From Rhizobium sullae (GTDB lineage: Bacteria; Pseudomonadota; Alphaproteobacteria; Rhizobiales; Rhizobiaceae), in NCBI RefSeq assembly GCF_025200715.1, contig NZ_CP104144.1, positions 1,860,001 to 1,924,000 of the forward strand: DNA of 64,000 nucleotides, written 5' to 3'. The notes under the pieces are model-generated. The model ran no database searches, was not told where the DNA came from, and worked only from the letters and a program-made list of their open reading frames with translations. The position numbers and the translations under genes were made by a program. Each line of letters begins with the position of its first letter. Position 1 is the first letter of the stretch. This document shows, piece after piece, positions 43,210-52,344 of the stretch.

Positions 43210-44598
43210 TTAGGTCTTGGATTTGAGATAAGTCAGGGCGAAGGGGTCACCCTGCCCCGCTGCCTCGTTGAGATATTGCAACGCCATCTGCTTGGATTGC
43301 GGATTGCCACCATTCTCGTAGAGATCGACGCCGAGCTCGTATTGCGACTTGGCGTCGCCCGCGTCGGCTGCCCGTTGCAGCCACTTGAGGCTTTCCGTCC
43401 GATCGGCAGGCTTGAAGCCGCCGATACGGTAGAGGGAGCTTAGCGAGCGGGCCGCCTCGACATTACCTTTTTGTGCCGCCTCGACGACACCGTCGAACAG
43501 GATGTCAGCGGCCTGCCGCCCGGCTTCCGCACGCATCAGCTGGGAAATCATCAGGTCCAGTGCCTCGGGCTTGCCCTTGGAATAGGCCTTGACGAGGAGA
43601 CCGTTGATTTCGCTTGGGTCGCCGCGCATACCGATGTAAATAGCGGCCAGTTCATAGGATGCATTCGGATCGTTGTTGCGCGCTGCTGCCTTCAGCGGTT
43701 CGAGGATTTTCGCCCGGTCCAGATCAGTCTTTGCGCTGCGATAAGCTTCCAACAACTGCTCTCGCGACAGCACGTTGACGCCGGCGGACGTCGCAACACT
43801 GATCAGATAGGATCCGTCACGCCCGCCCGAGGTGGCACGATAGACGCGTGCGGCCAGTTGGCCAGCGCCCTGCTTGTCGAGCTTACGCGCCAGTTCAAGC
43901 CAGGCGTGACCGAGCTTCGGGTTGGAGCCGCTTTCGAGGCCGAGATATTGGACCCGCGCTTGGCGCAGGGCACGATCGGCCTTCGATGTCTTGTCCGCCC
44001 CGTAGTAATAATCGGAGGCAAGCGCGACATTGCCGGACTTCTCGGCCCGCTCGGCCAGTTCGCGGAATGCCTTCGTTGAACCTGCGGATGCCGCTTCGTT
44101 GAGCCAGGCGTCGGCGGTGCGGAACTCCCCACCTCCGATCTCACCTCTCTCAAGCAACTGCGCCAGGAGCAGCCTCGTGTTTGCGTCGGACTTGTCCGCT
44201 GTCAGCGGCAGATAGACCGAACGAGCGATCATCGGGACGTTTGCCGGACGATAGACCCCATCGAGATGCCCCTTGACAAGGCGGCGGCCGGAGCTGGCAT
44301 CGCCGGCAAGTGCAGCGCGCTCGAAAGCGGTATAGGCCTCACCGCTCTTGCCGCGACCACGCACCAAGTTGGCATAGGCGCGGTTGTAGCGGATTACCTC
44401 GTCCTCAGCCTTCGCATGCTGCGCGGCATAGGCAAGCAACGGTTCCGGATCACGGCGCGACTTGAAGCCCGCCTTCTCGTAACCGATCTGGGCCTTAGCG
44501 TCGTCATAAGCAAACTCAGGCGAACTCGTGCACGCGGCCGCTGAGATCACCATGGTTCCCACCATCAGTGCCTTACTCAAACTCATCATCTTCTTCAT
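43210..44598 (-). CDS. algK: AlgK-like sel1/TPR-repeat lipoprotein
   Basis: 462 aa from ATG 44598. The signal ends in a lipobox, VISAAAC (Cys near residue 23), so it is lipid-anchored. Sel1-type repeats fill the chain (for example WLNEAASAGSTKAFRELAE, SLKWLQRAADAGDAKSQYEL, ALQYLNEAAGQGDPFAL). Size, lipobox and repeats match AlgK of Pseudomonas, which assembles the alginate export complex at the outer membrane and helps localise the AlgE porin. The next gene upstream is the phosphomannomutase, 89 bases away. Confidence 0.82.
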   Translation of the reverse strand: MKKMMSLSKALMVGTMVISAAACTSSPEFAYDDAKAQIGYEKAGFKSRRDPEPLLAYAAQHAKAEDEVIRYNRAYANLVRGRGKSGEAYTAFERAALAGDASSGRRLVKGHLDGVYRPANVPMIARSVYLPLTADKSDANTRLLLAQLLERGEIGGGEFRTADAWLNEAASAGSTKAFRELAERAEKSGNVALASDYYYGADKTSKADRALRQARVQYLGLESGSNPKLGHAWLELARKLDKQGAGQLAARVYRATSGGRDGSYLISVATSAGVNVLSREQLLEAYRSAKTDLDRAKILEPLKAAARNNDPNASYELAAIYIGMRGDPSEINGLLVKAYSKGKPEALDLMISQLMRAEAGRQAADILFDGVVEAAQKGNVEAARSLSSLYRIGGFKPADRTESLKWLQRAADAGDAKSQYELGVDLYENGGNPQSKQMALQYLNEAAGQGDPFALTYLKSKT

Positions 44599-44687
44599 TG
44601 TCAGTTCACCCTTACCCCTCAAATACATCTAACGGCGGCCCTAACCGATCGAGCGTCGGTCGATTCAATCCACCACCAACGCCAGCG

Positions 44688-46142
44688 TCAGGCCGGCCCT
44701 ATCCCCATGTTCAGCACCGATCGGGCTGTGTCGAAGTCGCGCAGTAATCCCATCCCTGTATCGAGCACCTGCGCCGTCTCCTCGAGGCTGCCGGCCTCGA
44801 CATAGCAGCGCATCTCAGGAGCATTCCCGGACGGCCTGAAATGGACGATCCTGCCGTTGCTCAAAGTCACCCGCAGTCCGTCGAGCTCGCTGATCCCGGA
44901 GACTTGCCCCAGCGGGGCAGTAAAGCGTTCAAGATTAGTGTCATCAGCACGCAGCCAAGCCATCAATGCGGCACTCCGCTCAGTCGCAAAGTTCTCCAAC
45001 CGATCGGCAGCTGTGAATGGCAGACCGAGGTCCAGTTTCAGCGTGGACAGCGCCTGGCCGGTAGCCGCCGCGGTGGCGAGCACGGCCAGAATGGGAAGGA
45101 ACGAGTCACGTGTTGGCAAAGGCTCGAGCAAGCCTGACGCCACCGGAAAGGAGGAACCGGTCAACGTCCCACCATTGGCCTCGAAACCAACGACGCCTTG
45201 GTATGTCTTCAGTGCTTCTTGCATCGCGGCGACCACAAAGGGCGAGCCTACCTTGGTGCGCACGACGTGACGGCCAAGCGCCTCTATGCCCGAGTTGGAG
45301 GTGACCGGCGTGACAATCGCATCGGCGCCGAGAAAGCGGGCGGCGATCAGACCGCATACGTCTCCATTGATCGGCGTGCCGGTCTCGTCGGCAATCAGCG
45401 GCCGGTCACCGTCACCATCGGTCGATACGATTGCGTCGAGGCGAAACTCGGCGGCCCACTGTTGCAACGCCGCGATGGTTTGGACGGAGACGGCTTCCGT
45501 ATCGACCGGAATGAAGACTTCGGATCGGCCTAGGCCGAACACCTCGGCCCCGTAATAGTTCAGGATCTCGTTCAGCAAGTCGCGCGCAACCGTCGAATGC
45601 TGGTAGACGCCGACGCGCATACCGGACAAGGCATTTTTTGGCAGCAAGGTCTTGTTGCGATCCATGAACAGCGACACGGCATCCGCCGCCCCATCGGCTT
45701 CCTTTGCCGGATCCGTCGCGACAGGCAGCTCCAAACCGACCAGTTCCTGGGCGATCGCGGAAATTCCCTGCTCGTGATTTTTGTCGATTTCTCCGTCGGG
45801 GAGGTAGAATTTGATGCCATTGCGATCGGACGGAATGTGCGAGCCGGTGATCATCATCGACGCAGCGCCCGTGCGGATCCCGTAGAAGGCGAGCGCGGGG
45901 GTAGGCAGATTGCCGCAATCGACCGGCTGCAGGCCGTGTGCGCCAAGCGCCAATTTGACGTTGGCGGCGATCGCCGGACTGGAGTCGCGGAAATCATAGC
46001 CGACCAGAACGCGATCGCCCGGTTTTGCGATCCGGTTTCGCAGCAGAAAGGTTGCAAACGCTGCCGAGTAGACGAAGGAGGGCTTCCCCTTCAGATCCAC
46101 AGACAGACCGCGCAGTCCACTCGTACCAAATTTCAGGCTCAA
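44688..46142 (-). CDS. Phosphomannomutase/phosphoglucomutase
   Basis: 484 aa. All four alpha-D-phosphohexomutase domains: FGTSGLRGL at the start, the phosphoserine loop ITGSHIPSDRNGIKFY (Ser near residue 98), the metal loop DGDGDRPLI (near 245), the sugar loop GFEANGGTL and the phosphate site RPSGNAPEMRCY. It converts mannose-6-phosphate to mannose-1-phosphate (and possibly the glucose pair), the AlgC step before GDP-mannose. Unlike in P. aeruginosa, the gene is inside the polysaccharide operon. Confidence 0.93.
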   Translation of the reverse strand: MSLKFGTSGLRGLSVDLKGKPSFVYSAAFATFLLRNRIAKPGDRVLVGYDFRDSSPAIAANVKLALGAHGLQPVDCGNLPTPALAFYGIRTGAASMMITGSHIPSDRNGIKFYLPDGEIDKNHEQGISAIAQELVGLELPVATDPAKEADGAADAVSLFMDRNKTLLPKNALSGMRVGVYQHSTVARDLLNEILNYYGAEVFGLGRSEVFIPVDTEAVSVQTIAALQQWAAEFRLDAIVSTDGDGDRPLIADETGTPINGDVCGLIAARFLGADAIVTPVTSNSGIEALGRHVVRTKVGSPFVVAAMQEALKTYQGVVGFEANGGTLTGSSFPVASGLLEPLPTRDSFLPILAVLATAAATGQALSTLKLDLGLPFTAADRLENFATERSAALMAWLRADDTNLERFTAPLGQVSGISELDGLRVTLSNGRIVHFRPSGNAPEMRCYVEAGSLEETAQVLDTGMGLLRDFDTARSVLNMGIGPA

Positions 46143-46175
46143 ACCAGCCTCCTTGAAGCAAAACGCAATTAAAGG

Positions 46176-47285
46176 TCAGTCTCGTTGTGATACGTTGTAG
46201 AGGACGCTGACGCGTCCTCCGAGATTCGAGGAGAACAACGCCCCTTCGAACAGTTTTCCGTAAGCCTTTCTGTCCTCTGGATAATAATGCAGGTAGGCAT
46301 CCAGCCATGCGATGCGATCAGGGCGGATCAGGCCGTTCTTGTCGCGCGGCAGTTTGACCTGCGGTTCTCCCGCCAGCATCTCCATCTTCGACGGGTCGTT
46401 GATTGAATCCAAGGCGAAGTGCGCCAGCCTCTCCAGGCCGTTGTCGCATTGCGACAGCGCATCGTATCCGTTGGCCTCTAAAAGCGACGCCATCATCACC
46501 AGAGGCCCGGCGGCATGGAGGTGGTAGTCGCGCGCCTTCTTCTTGCGCATGAGTTCGAGAGGCAGCGCACCGTCGGCCGTCACCTGACAAACGCCCAACT
46601 TGTAGCTTTCGAAGCCGAAATCCAGGAAATCCTTGCGCCCGATCGCAACTCCGACCGCGCTCACGGCAAACCCGCCCCAGTAGCGATGATTCTGCTTGTT
46701 AGAGTTGCGGTCGCCCGATTCCGTGTAGACGGGGATCGTCCGTTCGGCGAGGTCGCCCAGCCACTTTTCGATGGCACCGGTATCGAACTTGAGCAGCGCC
46801 GCAGCAGGGCGAACCTGAACATAGGCTAGGGCGGCACCGGCCAGAATTCGCGTCGTGCTCAGATAACTCTGGCGCGTAGTCAAATCCGAAAGCGCATCGG
46901 CCCGCGCCCAACTGTCCAACGCCTTTAGGGCACAGCTTGCCGCATCCAGACGGTTGCCATCTGTCTCGGTATAGTTGCTCGCATATTTCGTGACAAAGGC
47001 GGCAAACTGGCGCGTCAGGGCAATTGCGTTGTCGTAGCGCTCCTTATTCTTGGGATCGATCGTCGAATGGCTCTCGTCTTCATCCTCGTAGATGCTGGTC
47101 AGACTGAGCGAAATCACCGGCAAAGGTAGGCTGACCGTGCAGGTCGTCTTGCCATTGTTCTTCGCGACATGCCTTGCGAGCTCAAAGGGCACCATCAATG
47201 TGGCGCCCTGAACGGCCTGTGTTGTGCCCACCACGATAAAGGCACTTGCCAGAAGGCTAAATCTCGAAAGCTCGACCATTGCCAT
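46176..47285 (-). CDS. algL: Alginate lyase-like protein (PL5, AlgL)
   Basis: 369 aa with an N-terminal signal sequence (FSLLASAFIVVGTTQAVQGA). PL5 features: QNHRYWGGFA (Asn-His pair and Tyr, near residue 205) and LPLELMRKKKARDYHLHAAG then PLVMMASLL (Arg and Tyr-His of the active site). AlgL degrades alginate that escapes into the periplasm during export and is needed to keep the periplasm clear. Active-site residues look conserved, so the operon's polymer should contain mannuronate-type units. Confidence 0.88.
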   Translation of the reverse strand: MAMVELSRFSLLASAFIVVGTTQAVQGATLMVPFELARHVAKNNGKTTCTVSLPLPVISLSLTSIYEDEDESHSTIDPKNKERYDNAIALTRQFAAFVTKYASNYTETDGNRLDAASCALKALDSWARADALSDLTTRQSYLSTTRILAGAALAYVQVRPAAALLKFDTGAIEKWLGDLAERTIPVYTESGDRNSNKQNHRYWGGFAVSAVGVAIGRKDFLDFGFESYKLGVCQVTADGALPLELMRKKKARDYHLHAAGPLVMMASLLEANGYDALSQCDNGLERLAHFALDSINDPSKMEMLAGEPQVKLPRDKNGLIRPDRIAWLDAYLHYYPEDRKAYGKLFEGALFSSNLGGRVSVLYNVSQRD

Positions 47286-47353
47286 TTACTCGGTTCATTT
47301 CGTTGCATCGCCGGTTTCCAGCCCCGGTCTTCACGACCGGTGCTGAATGCTCT

Positions 47354-50221
47354 TCATTGCCCCGTGGACAGGGCCTTGTATTTGCTGTCCCAATAGGCAG
47401 CCTTGTCGACATCGGGATCCAGTCCGACAACGCCGACCTTGTAAGCGACGGCTAACTCGCGCATAGCCTTGGAATTACCGGCGTCCGCCGACTTGGTCAG
47501 CCAGTCGACGGCCTTGGCGGTATCCTTTGCCGCGCCGTTGCCGAAGAAATAGGCTTGATAGAGGCGATACATGGCATGTGGCTCTCCGGCCTCGGCCGAA
47601 ACTGTCAACCAACGAATGGCCATGGCATCGTCCCGGCTCCCTAGCTTGCCGTCGATATTGAGGCGCGCGATCTTCAGCAGATACTTGCTAGGCGCATTGA
47701 TGTCCGGCCCAAGGAAAATCAGAAGCTGGTTCACTTCGGCCGGCGTCGACGCGATGCGTTCGCCGGCAATCTCGCTGATCAGCTTGTTGGCCGCATCCTT
47801 GTCGCCGGAGGCATAGAGCTTAAGCAGGTCTTCCTTGGCGTTTTCGGCGGAGGAGTCGGTCCACATACCCTGCAGATGGCCTTCGGCCAGGTCGCGCAGG
47901 ACGGAGATGCGCCCAAGCGCATAGGAGCGCAGGAAGAAGCCTTCTGCCTTGCCACGGTTGTCTACGCCGTCCACCCCGTCGCGAAATGCGGCGCCGACCG
48001 CGTACAAGTCGTCGGCATCCTGATCGGACATGCTCTCGGCCACCGACAGCCAGTAGCGTGCCAGGGTCTTGGCCTGAGGATCCGGCAGGGTCGAATAGAC
48101 ACGAGCCACATTGACGATGGCATCGACCGAGCAAGCCTCGCCCGCGGCGGTCATTTTCGCCAGGTCCTGCAGCGCGTTCGGATCGCCGGGATCGACAAGC
48201 GAGATCCTCGCCTTCAAGTCGCCGGCATCTGCCGCCCTGCGCAGCCAGGCGCGACCGGGCGCGGCGTCCTGTGACAGGTCGGTAAGAAGGATCTTGCCGT
48301 ATTCCCGCATGCCGCGCGGATCGCCCATTTCGGCAAGTTTCTTGTAGATGTCGTTGAGAGCCGCCGGCGTCGCCTGCCCGGCTCGCTGCAAGAGCTGTGC
48401 CCTCAGCATCAGGGCATCCCGGTCACCTGTCTCGGTCAGCGGATCAAGGGCGGCGATCTGGACAAGCTTGTCGCTGAGCTTGGTCATCACATCGAAGCGG
48501 TTGCTAACGATCGACAGTTGCGCCAGACGCTGCTGCTCCTTGTCCCTGAGCGACGAGACGAAGCGAAGCAGACGCTGCGCAGCTTCTGGGTTTCGCTCGA
48601 AGCTGTCGGCACCGGTCTCCCAGCGGGCAACGACATAGCCGATGGCGTCCGGACTACCCTTAAAGGCTGCCTGCTGGACGTATACGCGCCCCTTGGCGCG
48701 ATCAGCCTCCTCCGCCTTGGTCAGCATGTTCAGACCTGTAACATAGATCGAATGGACCGACCCAAAGATCGCCGCCTTATGGCGCCAGTCGTTTGCCAGT
48801 TCAACGGAGATTGGGGCGCCCTGTCCGCAGGCGAACATGCCGGCGAGTTTTGCAGCACCGTCGGAATTCCCGGCCATCGCAGCTTCGCTGAAGAAGTGCA
48901 TGGCTTTGCTTAGGTAGTTGGGATCCTTTCGGCCCATCTGCAGATAGATTTTGCCGATCTCGTCACTGGCATCGGAGGAGCCGGCCGCGGCGGCGGCTTG
49001 CAGGACCTTCAGTGCCTTCTCGACGTCATCTTTTGAGGCATCGCTCCTGGCAAGAAACTCGCCATACTGCACCGGCACATCTTTCGAACGGTCCGGGGCC
49101 TGCATGGCGCGCTCGAAGTAGGTTTTCGCCTTCGCGTCATCGCGGTCGCCGCCGAATTCACCCGCATAGATCCGGGCCAGCCACTCGTCTGCCGGACGAA
49201 GCCCGGCTCCGGAGGCGGCGCCTAAATATTTCACGGCCAGCTTGAGGTCCTGCGGCACCGAGATGCCGGTCGCATAAGCCTTGCCGAGGCTGAACTCGGC
49301 CGACGACATTCCTCCGTCGGCGGCCTGCTTGAGGTAAGTCATCGACTTCTGGATGTCGATCTGGTCGATCTGGTTTGAGCGGTAGAGTTCAGCCAGGTTC
49401 TGTGCCGTTTTCGGATCACCGGTTTTGGCGAAGGCTTCGAGCCACTTGAGCGCGGTTTCGACCTCTTTACTGACGAGGTTGCCGCGCAGATAGAGAAAGC
49501 CGATCTGGTTCAGGGCCGAGCAATCGCCCTGCTTGACCTGTGCCATAAGCCCGAGAAGGGCGTTGGTCACCGCACTCTTCTTCTGATCGTCAGAAGCCTG
49601 CGGGTCGAGCGTAACGATGCGGGCATATTCGATCATCCCCTGCGGGTCGGATGCCAGGGCCGACTTTTCCAGGTAGAAACGCGACTTTGTCAGATCACGA
49701 ATCTCGCTTGGACCCTCCTCGCCATAGAGCTGACCGAGGACGAAAGCAGCACGGGTACTGCCCGAACCATAGGCATCGAGCAGATAAGACTCCGCCTCGC
49801 GGAGTTCATCGGTGGTCGATCCGTTCTCCATCAGCACGCGTGCGAGAGGAATGAGGAAGATGACACGCCGGGCGGGATTTTTCTCCAGGCCGGCGCGCAA
49901 GAGTTCCTCGGCCAAAGCAGGCGCCTTCTGCACCCGCTCGCTGCCCCGGCTGTATTCAACAGCAAGAGCAATGACATCCTGCGCCGGCAGCTTGATGTCG
50001 CCGATCGGACCCTTCGTCCAATCGCGATCGAGTTTCACGCGCGCCGCCTGATTGGTTACAGGCTTGCACACAGCCTTGTAATCGAGATTCGGAGGGTCGA
50101 GCGGGATTGCCGGATTGCCGGCCCGGACTGTAGTCGCAAACCCGACCGAAGCGGCCACGACCGCGACGGCAGCGACTAAAGACTGATGAAACTGAAATTT
50201 GCGCACTCTACTCGTCCCCAC
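47354..50221 (-). CDS. Large periplasmic sel1-repeat protein in the alginate-type operon
   Basis: 955 aa (GTG 50221; GTG 50206 is an alternative). A signal peptide (SLVAAVAVVAASVGFATTVRA) is followed by some twenty sel1/TPR-like repeats, each a helical pair with A-x-x-G-x-x-x-A spacing (for example MTYLKQAADGGMSSAEFSLG, YLGAASGAGLRPADEWLARI, VDWLTKSADAGNSKAMRELA). About twice the size of AlgK. Probably a scaffold for the trans-periplasmic export complex; no enzymatic motif is seen. It lies between algF and algL; the Pseudomonas operon has no counterpart. Confidence 0.75.
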   Translation of the reverse strand: MGTSRVRKFQFHQSLVAAVAVVAASVGFATTVRAGNPAIPLDPPNLDYKAVCKPVTNQAARVKLDRDWTKGPIGDIKLPAQDVIALAVEYSRGSERVQKAPALAEELLRAGLEKNPARRVIFLIPLARVLMENGSTTDELREAESYLLDAYGSGSTRAAFVLGQLYGEEGPSEIRDLTKSRFYLEKSALASDPQGMIEYARIVTLDPQASDDQKKSAVTNALLGLMAQVKQGDCSALNQIGFLYLRGNLVSKEVETALKWLEAFAKTGDPKTAQNLAELYRSNQIDQIDIQKSMTYLKQAADGGMSSAEFSLGKAYATGISVPQDLKLAVKYLGAASGAGLRPADEWLARIYAGEFGGDRDDAKAKTYFERAMQAPDRSKDVPVQYGEFLARSDASKDDVEKALKVLQAAAAAGSSDASDEIGKIYLQMGRKDPNYLSKAMHFFSEAAMAGNSDGAAKLAGMFACGQGAPISVELANDWRHKAAIFGSVHSIYVTGLNMLTKAEEADRAKGRVYVQQAAFKGSPDAIGYVVARWETGADSFERNPEAAQRLLRFVSSLRDKEQQRLAQLSIVSNRFDVMTKLSDKLVQIAALDPLTETGDRDALMLRAQLLQRAGQATPAALNDIYKKLAEMGDPRGMREYGKILLTDLSQDAAPGRAWLRRAADAGDLKARISLVDPGDPNALQDLAKMTAAGEACSVDAIVNVARVYSTLPDPQAKTLARYWLSVAESMSDQDADDLYAVGAAFRDGVDGVDNRGKAEGFFLRSYALGRISVLRDLAEGHLQGMWTDSSAENAKEDLLKLYASGDKDAANKLISEIAGERIASTPAEVNQLLIFLGPDINAPSKYLLKIARLNIDGKLGSRDDAMAIRWLTVSAEAGEPHAMYRLYQAYFFGNGAAKDTAKAVDWLTKSADAGNSKAMRELAVAYKVGVVGLDPDVDKAAYWDSKYKALSTGQ

Positions 50222-50245
50222 TCTCGTGCCCCATACGTTTCGAAA

Positions 50246-50914
50246 TTATCGGTCGATGCCCGTCGCTGCCAGGAAACCGGCCGGACCGTTCGGCGTCTCA
50301 ACGACAACGACATTCTGTCGGTCCTTAGCTGTCAGAGAAACTTTCGCCAGCTCGGTGACCTTCCTGTCCCCCTCAGAGACTTCCAGGCCGATGTCGATGA
50401 CCGGCAGTTCTTTGGATGCCATGGCGGCTGGCGCAAGATTTTTGAACAGCACCTTGCTGTCGCCGTTGAGGCGCAGGGACAGGTTGGCCGGCTTTGTCGA
50501 GAAATTGTAAAAGCTCAAAGCTGACTTCGAGGGATTTTCGACCTCCTTGTCGGGAATAACCACGATGCCTTTTTGCCCGGCGCCGTCCGCGCCGACCGCC
50601 ACGGTGTAGAATTTGCCGGGTTCGAGCGTGGCTTCGGTCGAGCTTGCATCGTCGGAAATCTTATAGGAGCCGTTGCCGATCAGCCGGTAATTCGACAATG
50701 CGACAGGATCGACGTCGAACTTCTGTCCCGAGAAGTCGAGGCTCACTCCGTTCTTCAGCTTCACATTGAGGAAGCGAACGAGGCTTTTGTCGGCCGGGAT
50801 CGGCGCATCGTAGAGGCCGGCATCGTTTGCCAGAAGGTGCGTTGAGAAGGTGCCTGCGGAGGCTCCTCCCAAGACGAGTGCAATAAGGACTGCTTGGATT
50901 TTGCGTTTCATCAT
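50246..50914 (-). CDS. algF: AlgF-like alginate acetylation protein
   Basis: 222 aa from ATG 50914 (ATG 50911 equivalent), with a signal peptide (AVLIALVLGGASAGTFSTHL). The mature part matches AlgF: NDAGLYDAPIPADKSLVRFL at its start, YTVAVGADGAGQKGIVV in the middle and ALSFYNFSTKPANLSLRLNG. AlgF is a small periplasmic beta-sandwich protein required for O-acetylation with AlgI, AlgJ and AlgX. It lies 14 bases after algX. Confidence 0.85.
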   Translation of the reverse strand: MMKRKIQAVLIALVLGGASAGTFSTHLLANDAGLYDAPIPADKSLVRFLNVKLKNGVSLDFSGQKFDVDPVALSNYRLIGNGSYKISDDASSTEATLEPGKFYTVAVGADGAGQKGIVVIPDKEVENPSKSALSFYNFSTKPANLSLRLNGDSKVLFKNLAPAAMASKELPVIDIGLEVSEGDRKVTELAKVSLTAKDRQNVVVVETPNGPAGFLAATGIDR

Positions 50915-50928
50915 CTCATCATCACTCT

Positions 50929-52344
50929 TCAATTGGAGGTTGCTGCATTCTGGAAAATGCGTTCTGGGTAACGGCACAGTTTCACCGAGCCCGCCGATTT
51001 TGCCGCTCCCTCGATCTTGAGGCGAACGTGGACAGGTGCATTCCGCGTCCCTCCCGGGAGCGCCCGATAAAGCTTAGCAAGTCCGCTCACGCGCGATGGG
51101 TTTTCGAAGGAAGCGTTCTTGGCGGGACCGTTGGCGTAGCTATAGGTCGACTGGAACCCGGTCAGTGCTTTGTTGGTAAACGCGTAGGCGAGGTAATGAT
51201 CGGACGCCTTGCCAACCAACGTAGGCAGATCAAGATCAACCGTATCGGTCTCATCAAACGTCTTCTCGGCGAGCTTTAATTTACCGTCGCAATCACCGAC
51301 AATTGCAGGAACGATCGTCTCGTCAATATAGTCCACGCTTCGCAGCACCGACTGGAGATCCGAGTACTCCCACACCAGTATTTCAGGCTTCTTGGCCAAT
51401 CCATTGGCGTTCTGCGTCCAGCCGTAAATCGACTGTGTCAAACCACCGCCAGCAATCGAGAAGCCAGATACATCGTGCTTCAGGGCCTCCCGAAGGAAGC
51501 CGTTGAAGTTGAAATCCATCCGCTCATCGGTAAAAGACGTGCCGACGACATGGACGACTTCCCGGCCCGGCGTGTCACCCTCGCTCAGCAGGGCATCCAA
51601 GTTATCGACATTGCGCTTAGTCGAATAGCCGGTGACACTTTCGGTAGGGATCTTCTCTTGGCATAGCTCATTGAGCGCTTTGCCCATATTGAAGCGTATC
51701 GGAGCGGCCTTACCAGTCAGTTCAGTCTTAAACTCAACCGTGTCAGTAATGTCCCCAGCCAAGCCACGAATCTTCTCCGCCAGAGCTTGGGCGACAACTT
51801 GCGCGCCCTCCGGAGTCCAGTGAATATCCCGCTTCAGATAATAGGCACTCCAGTCGAAATCCGGTTTGATGTCTTTGATTTTAGTAATGTCGATTGCATC
51901 AATCCCGACGTCGCGCAAAGACTGAACCATCGCTCGGAACTGCTTGGCGGAGAACGCCGGATCGTAGAACATGTCAGAAAATATGCCGCCATCGGGGATA
52001 GACTGCGCACCGGCAATGCCACGGGGCAGCATCGGCACCAAAATGAGGTGAATGCCTCGATGGCGCAGGGCGTCGCTCACGTCCTTGAATGCATCCAGTG
52101 TTTCCGCAGACAGCTCATACATGTTCTCCATGTCGCCTTCGCGGAAGAACCAGCCGCCATAACCTTGATACATTTTCACTGCCATCGAGGTCTGAGGAGA
52201 CTTTTCCTCGAGCCCCTCGCACTTGTAGAGTATTTCACCGGCCGACACGGAAGCCACCGAAAGAGCCCAGGTAAGAGCTGCCATGCCGGCCATGGAAAAA
52301 ACGCTCAATAAACGCGCCGTGCTGAAGGAGTTGACTTGCATCAT
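50929..52344 (-). CDS. algX: AlgX-like O-acetyltransferase
   Basis: 471 aa, the size of AlgX. Signal peptide, then the SGNH-like domain with YQGYGGWFFREGD, the Asp-His pair in KRDIHWTPEGAQ and the Ser in VVGTSFTDERMDF, followed by a C-terminal beta domain (from about residue 345) where AlgX carries its carbohydrate-binding module. It acetylates mannuronate and takes part in the export complex. ATG 52344 overlaps the stop of the preceding sel1 gene by four bases, so translation is coupled. Confidence 0.88.
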   Translation of the reverse strand: MMQVNSFSTARLLSVFSMAGMAALTWALSVASVSAGEILYKCEGLEEKSPQTSMAVKMYQGYGGWFFREGDMENMYELSAETLDAFKDVSDALRHRGIHLILVPMLPRGIAGAQSIPDGGIFSDMFYDPAFSAKQFRAMVQSLRDVGIDAIDITKIKDIKPDFDWSAYYLKRDIHWTPEGAQVVAQALAEKIRGLAGDITDTVEFKTELTGKAAPIRFNMGKALNELCQEKIPTESVTGYSTKRNVDNLDALLSEGDTPGREVVHVVGTSFTDERMDFNFNGFLREALKHDVSGFSIAGGGLTQSIYGWTQNANGLAKKPEILVWEYSDLQSVLRSVDYIDETIVPAIVGDCDGKLKLAEKTFDETDTVDLDLPTLVGKASDHYLAYAFTNKALTGFQSTYSYANGPAKNASFENPSRVSGLAKLYRALPGGTRNAPVHVRLKIEGAAKSAGSVKLCRYPERIFQNAATSN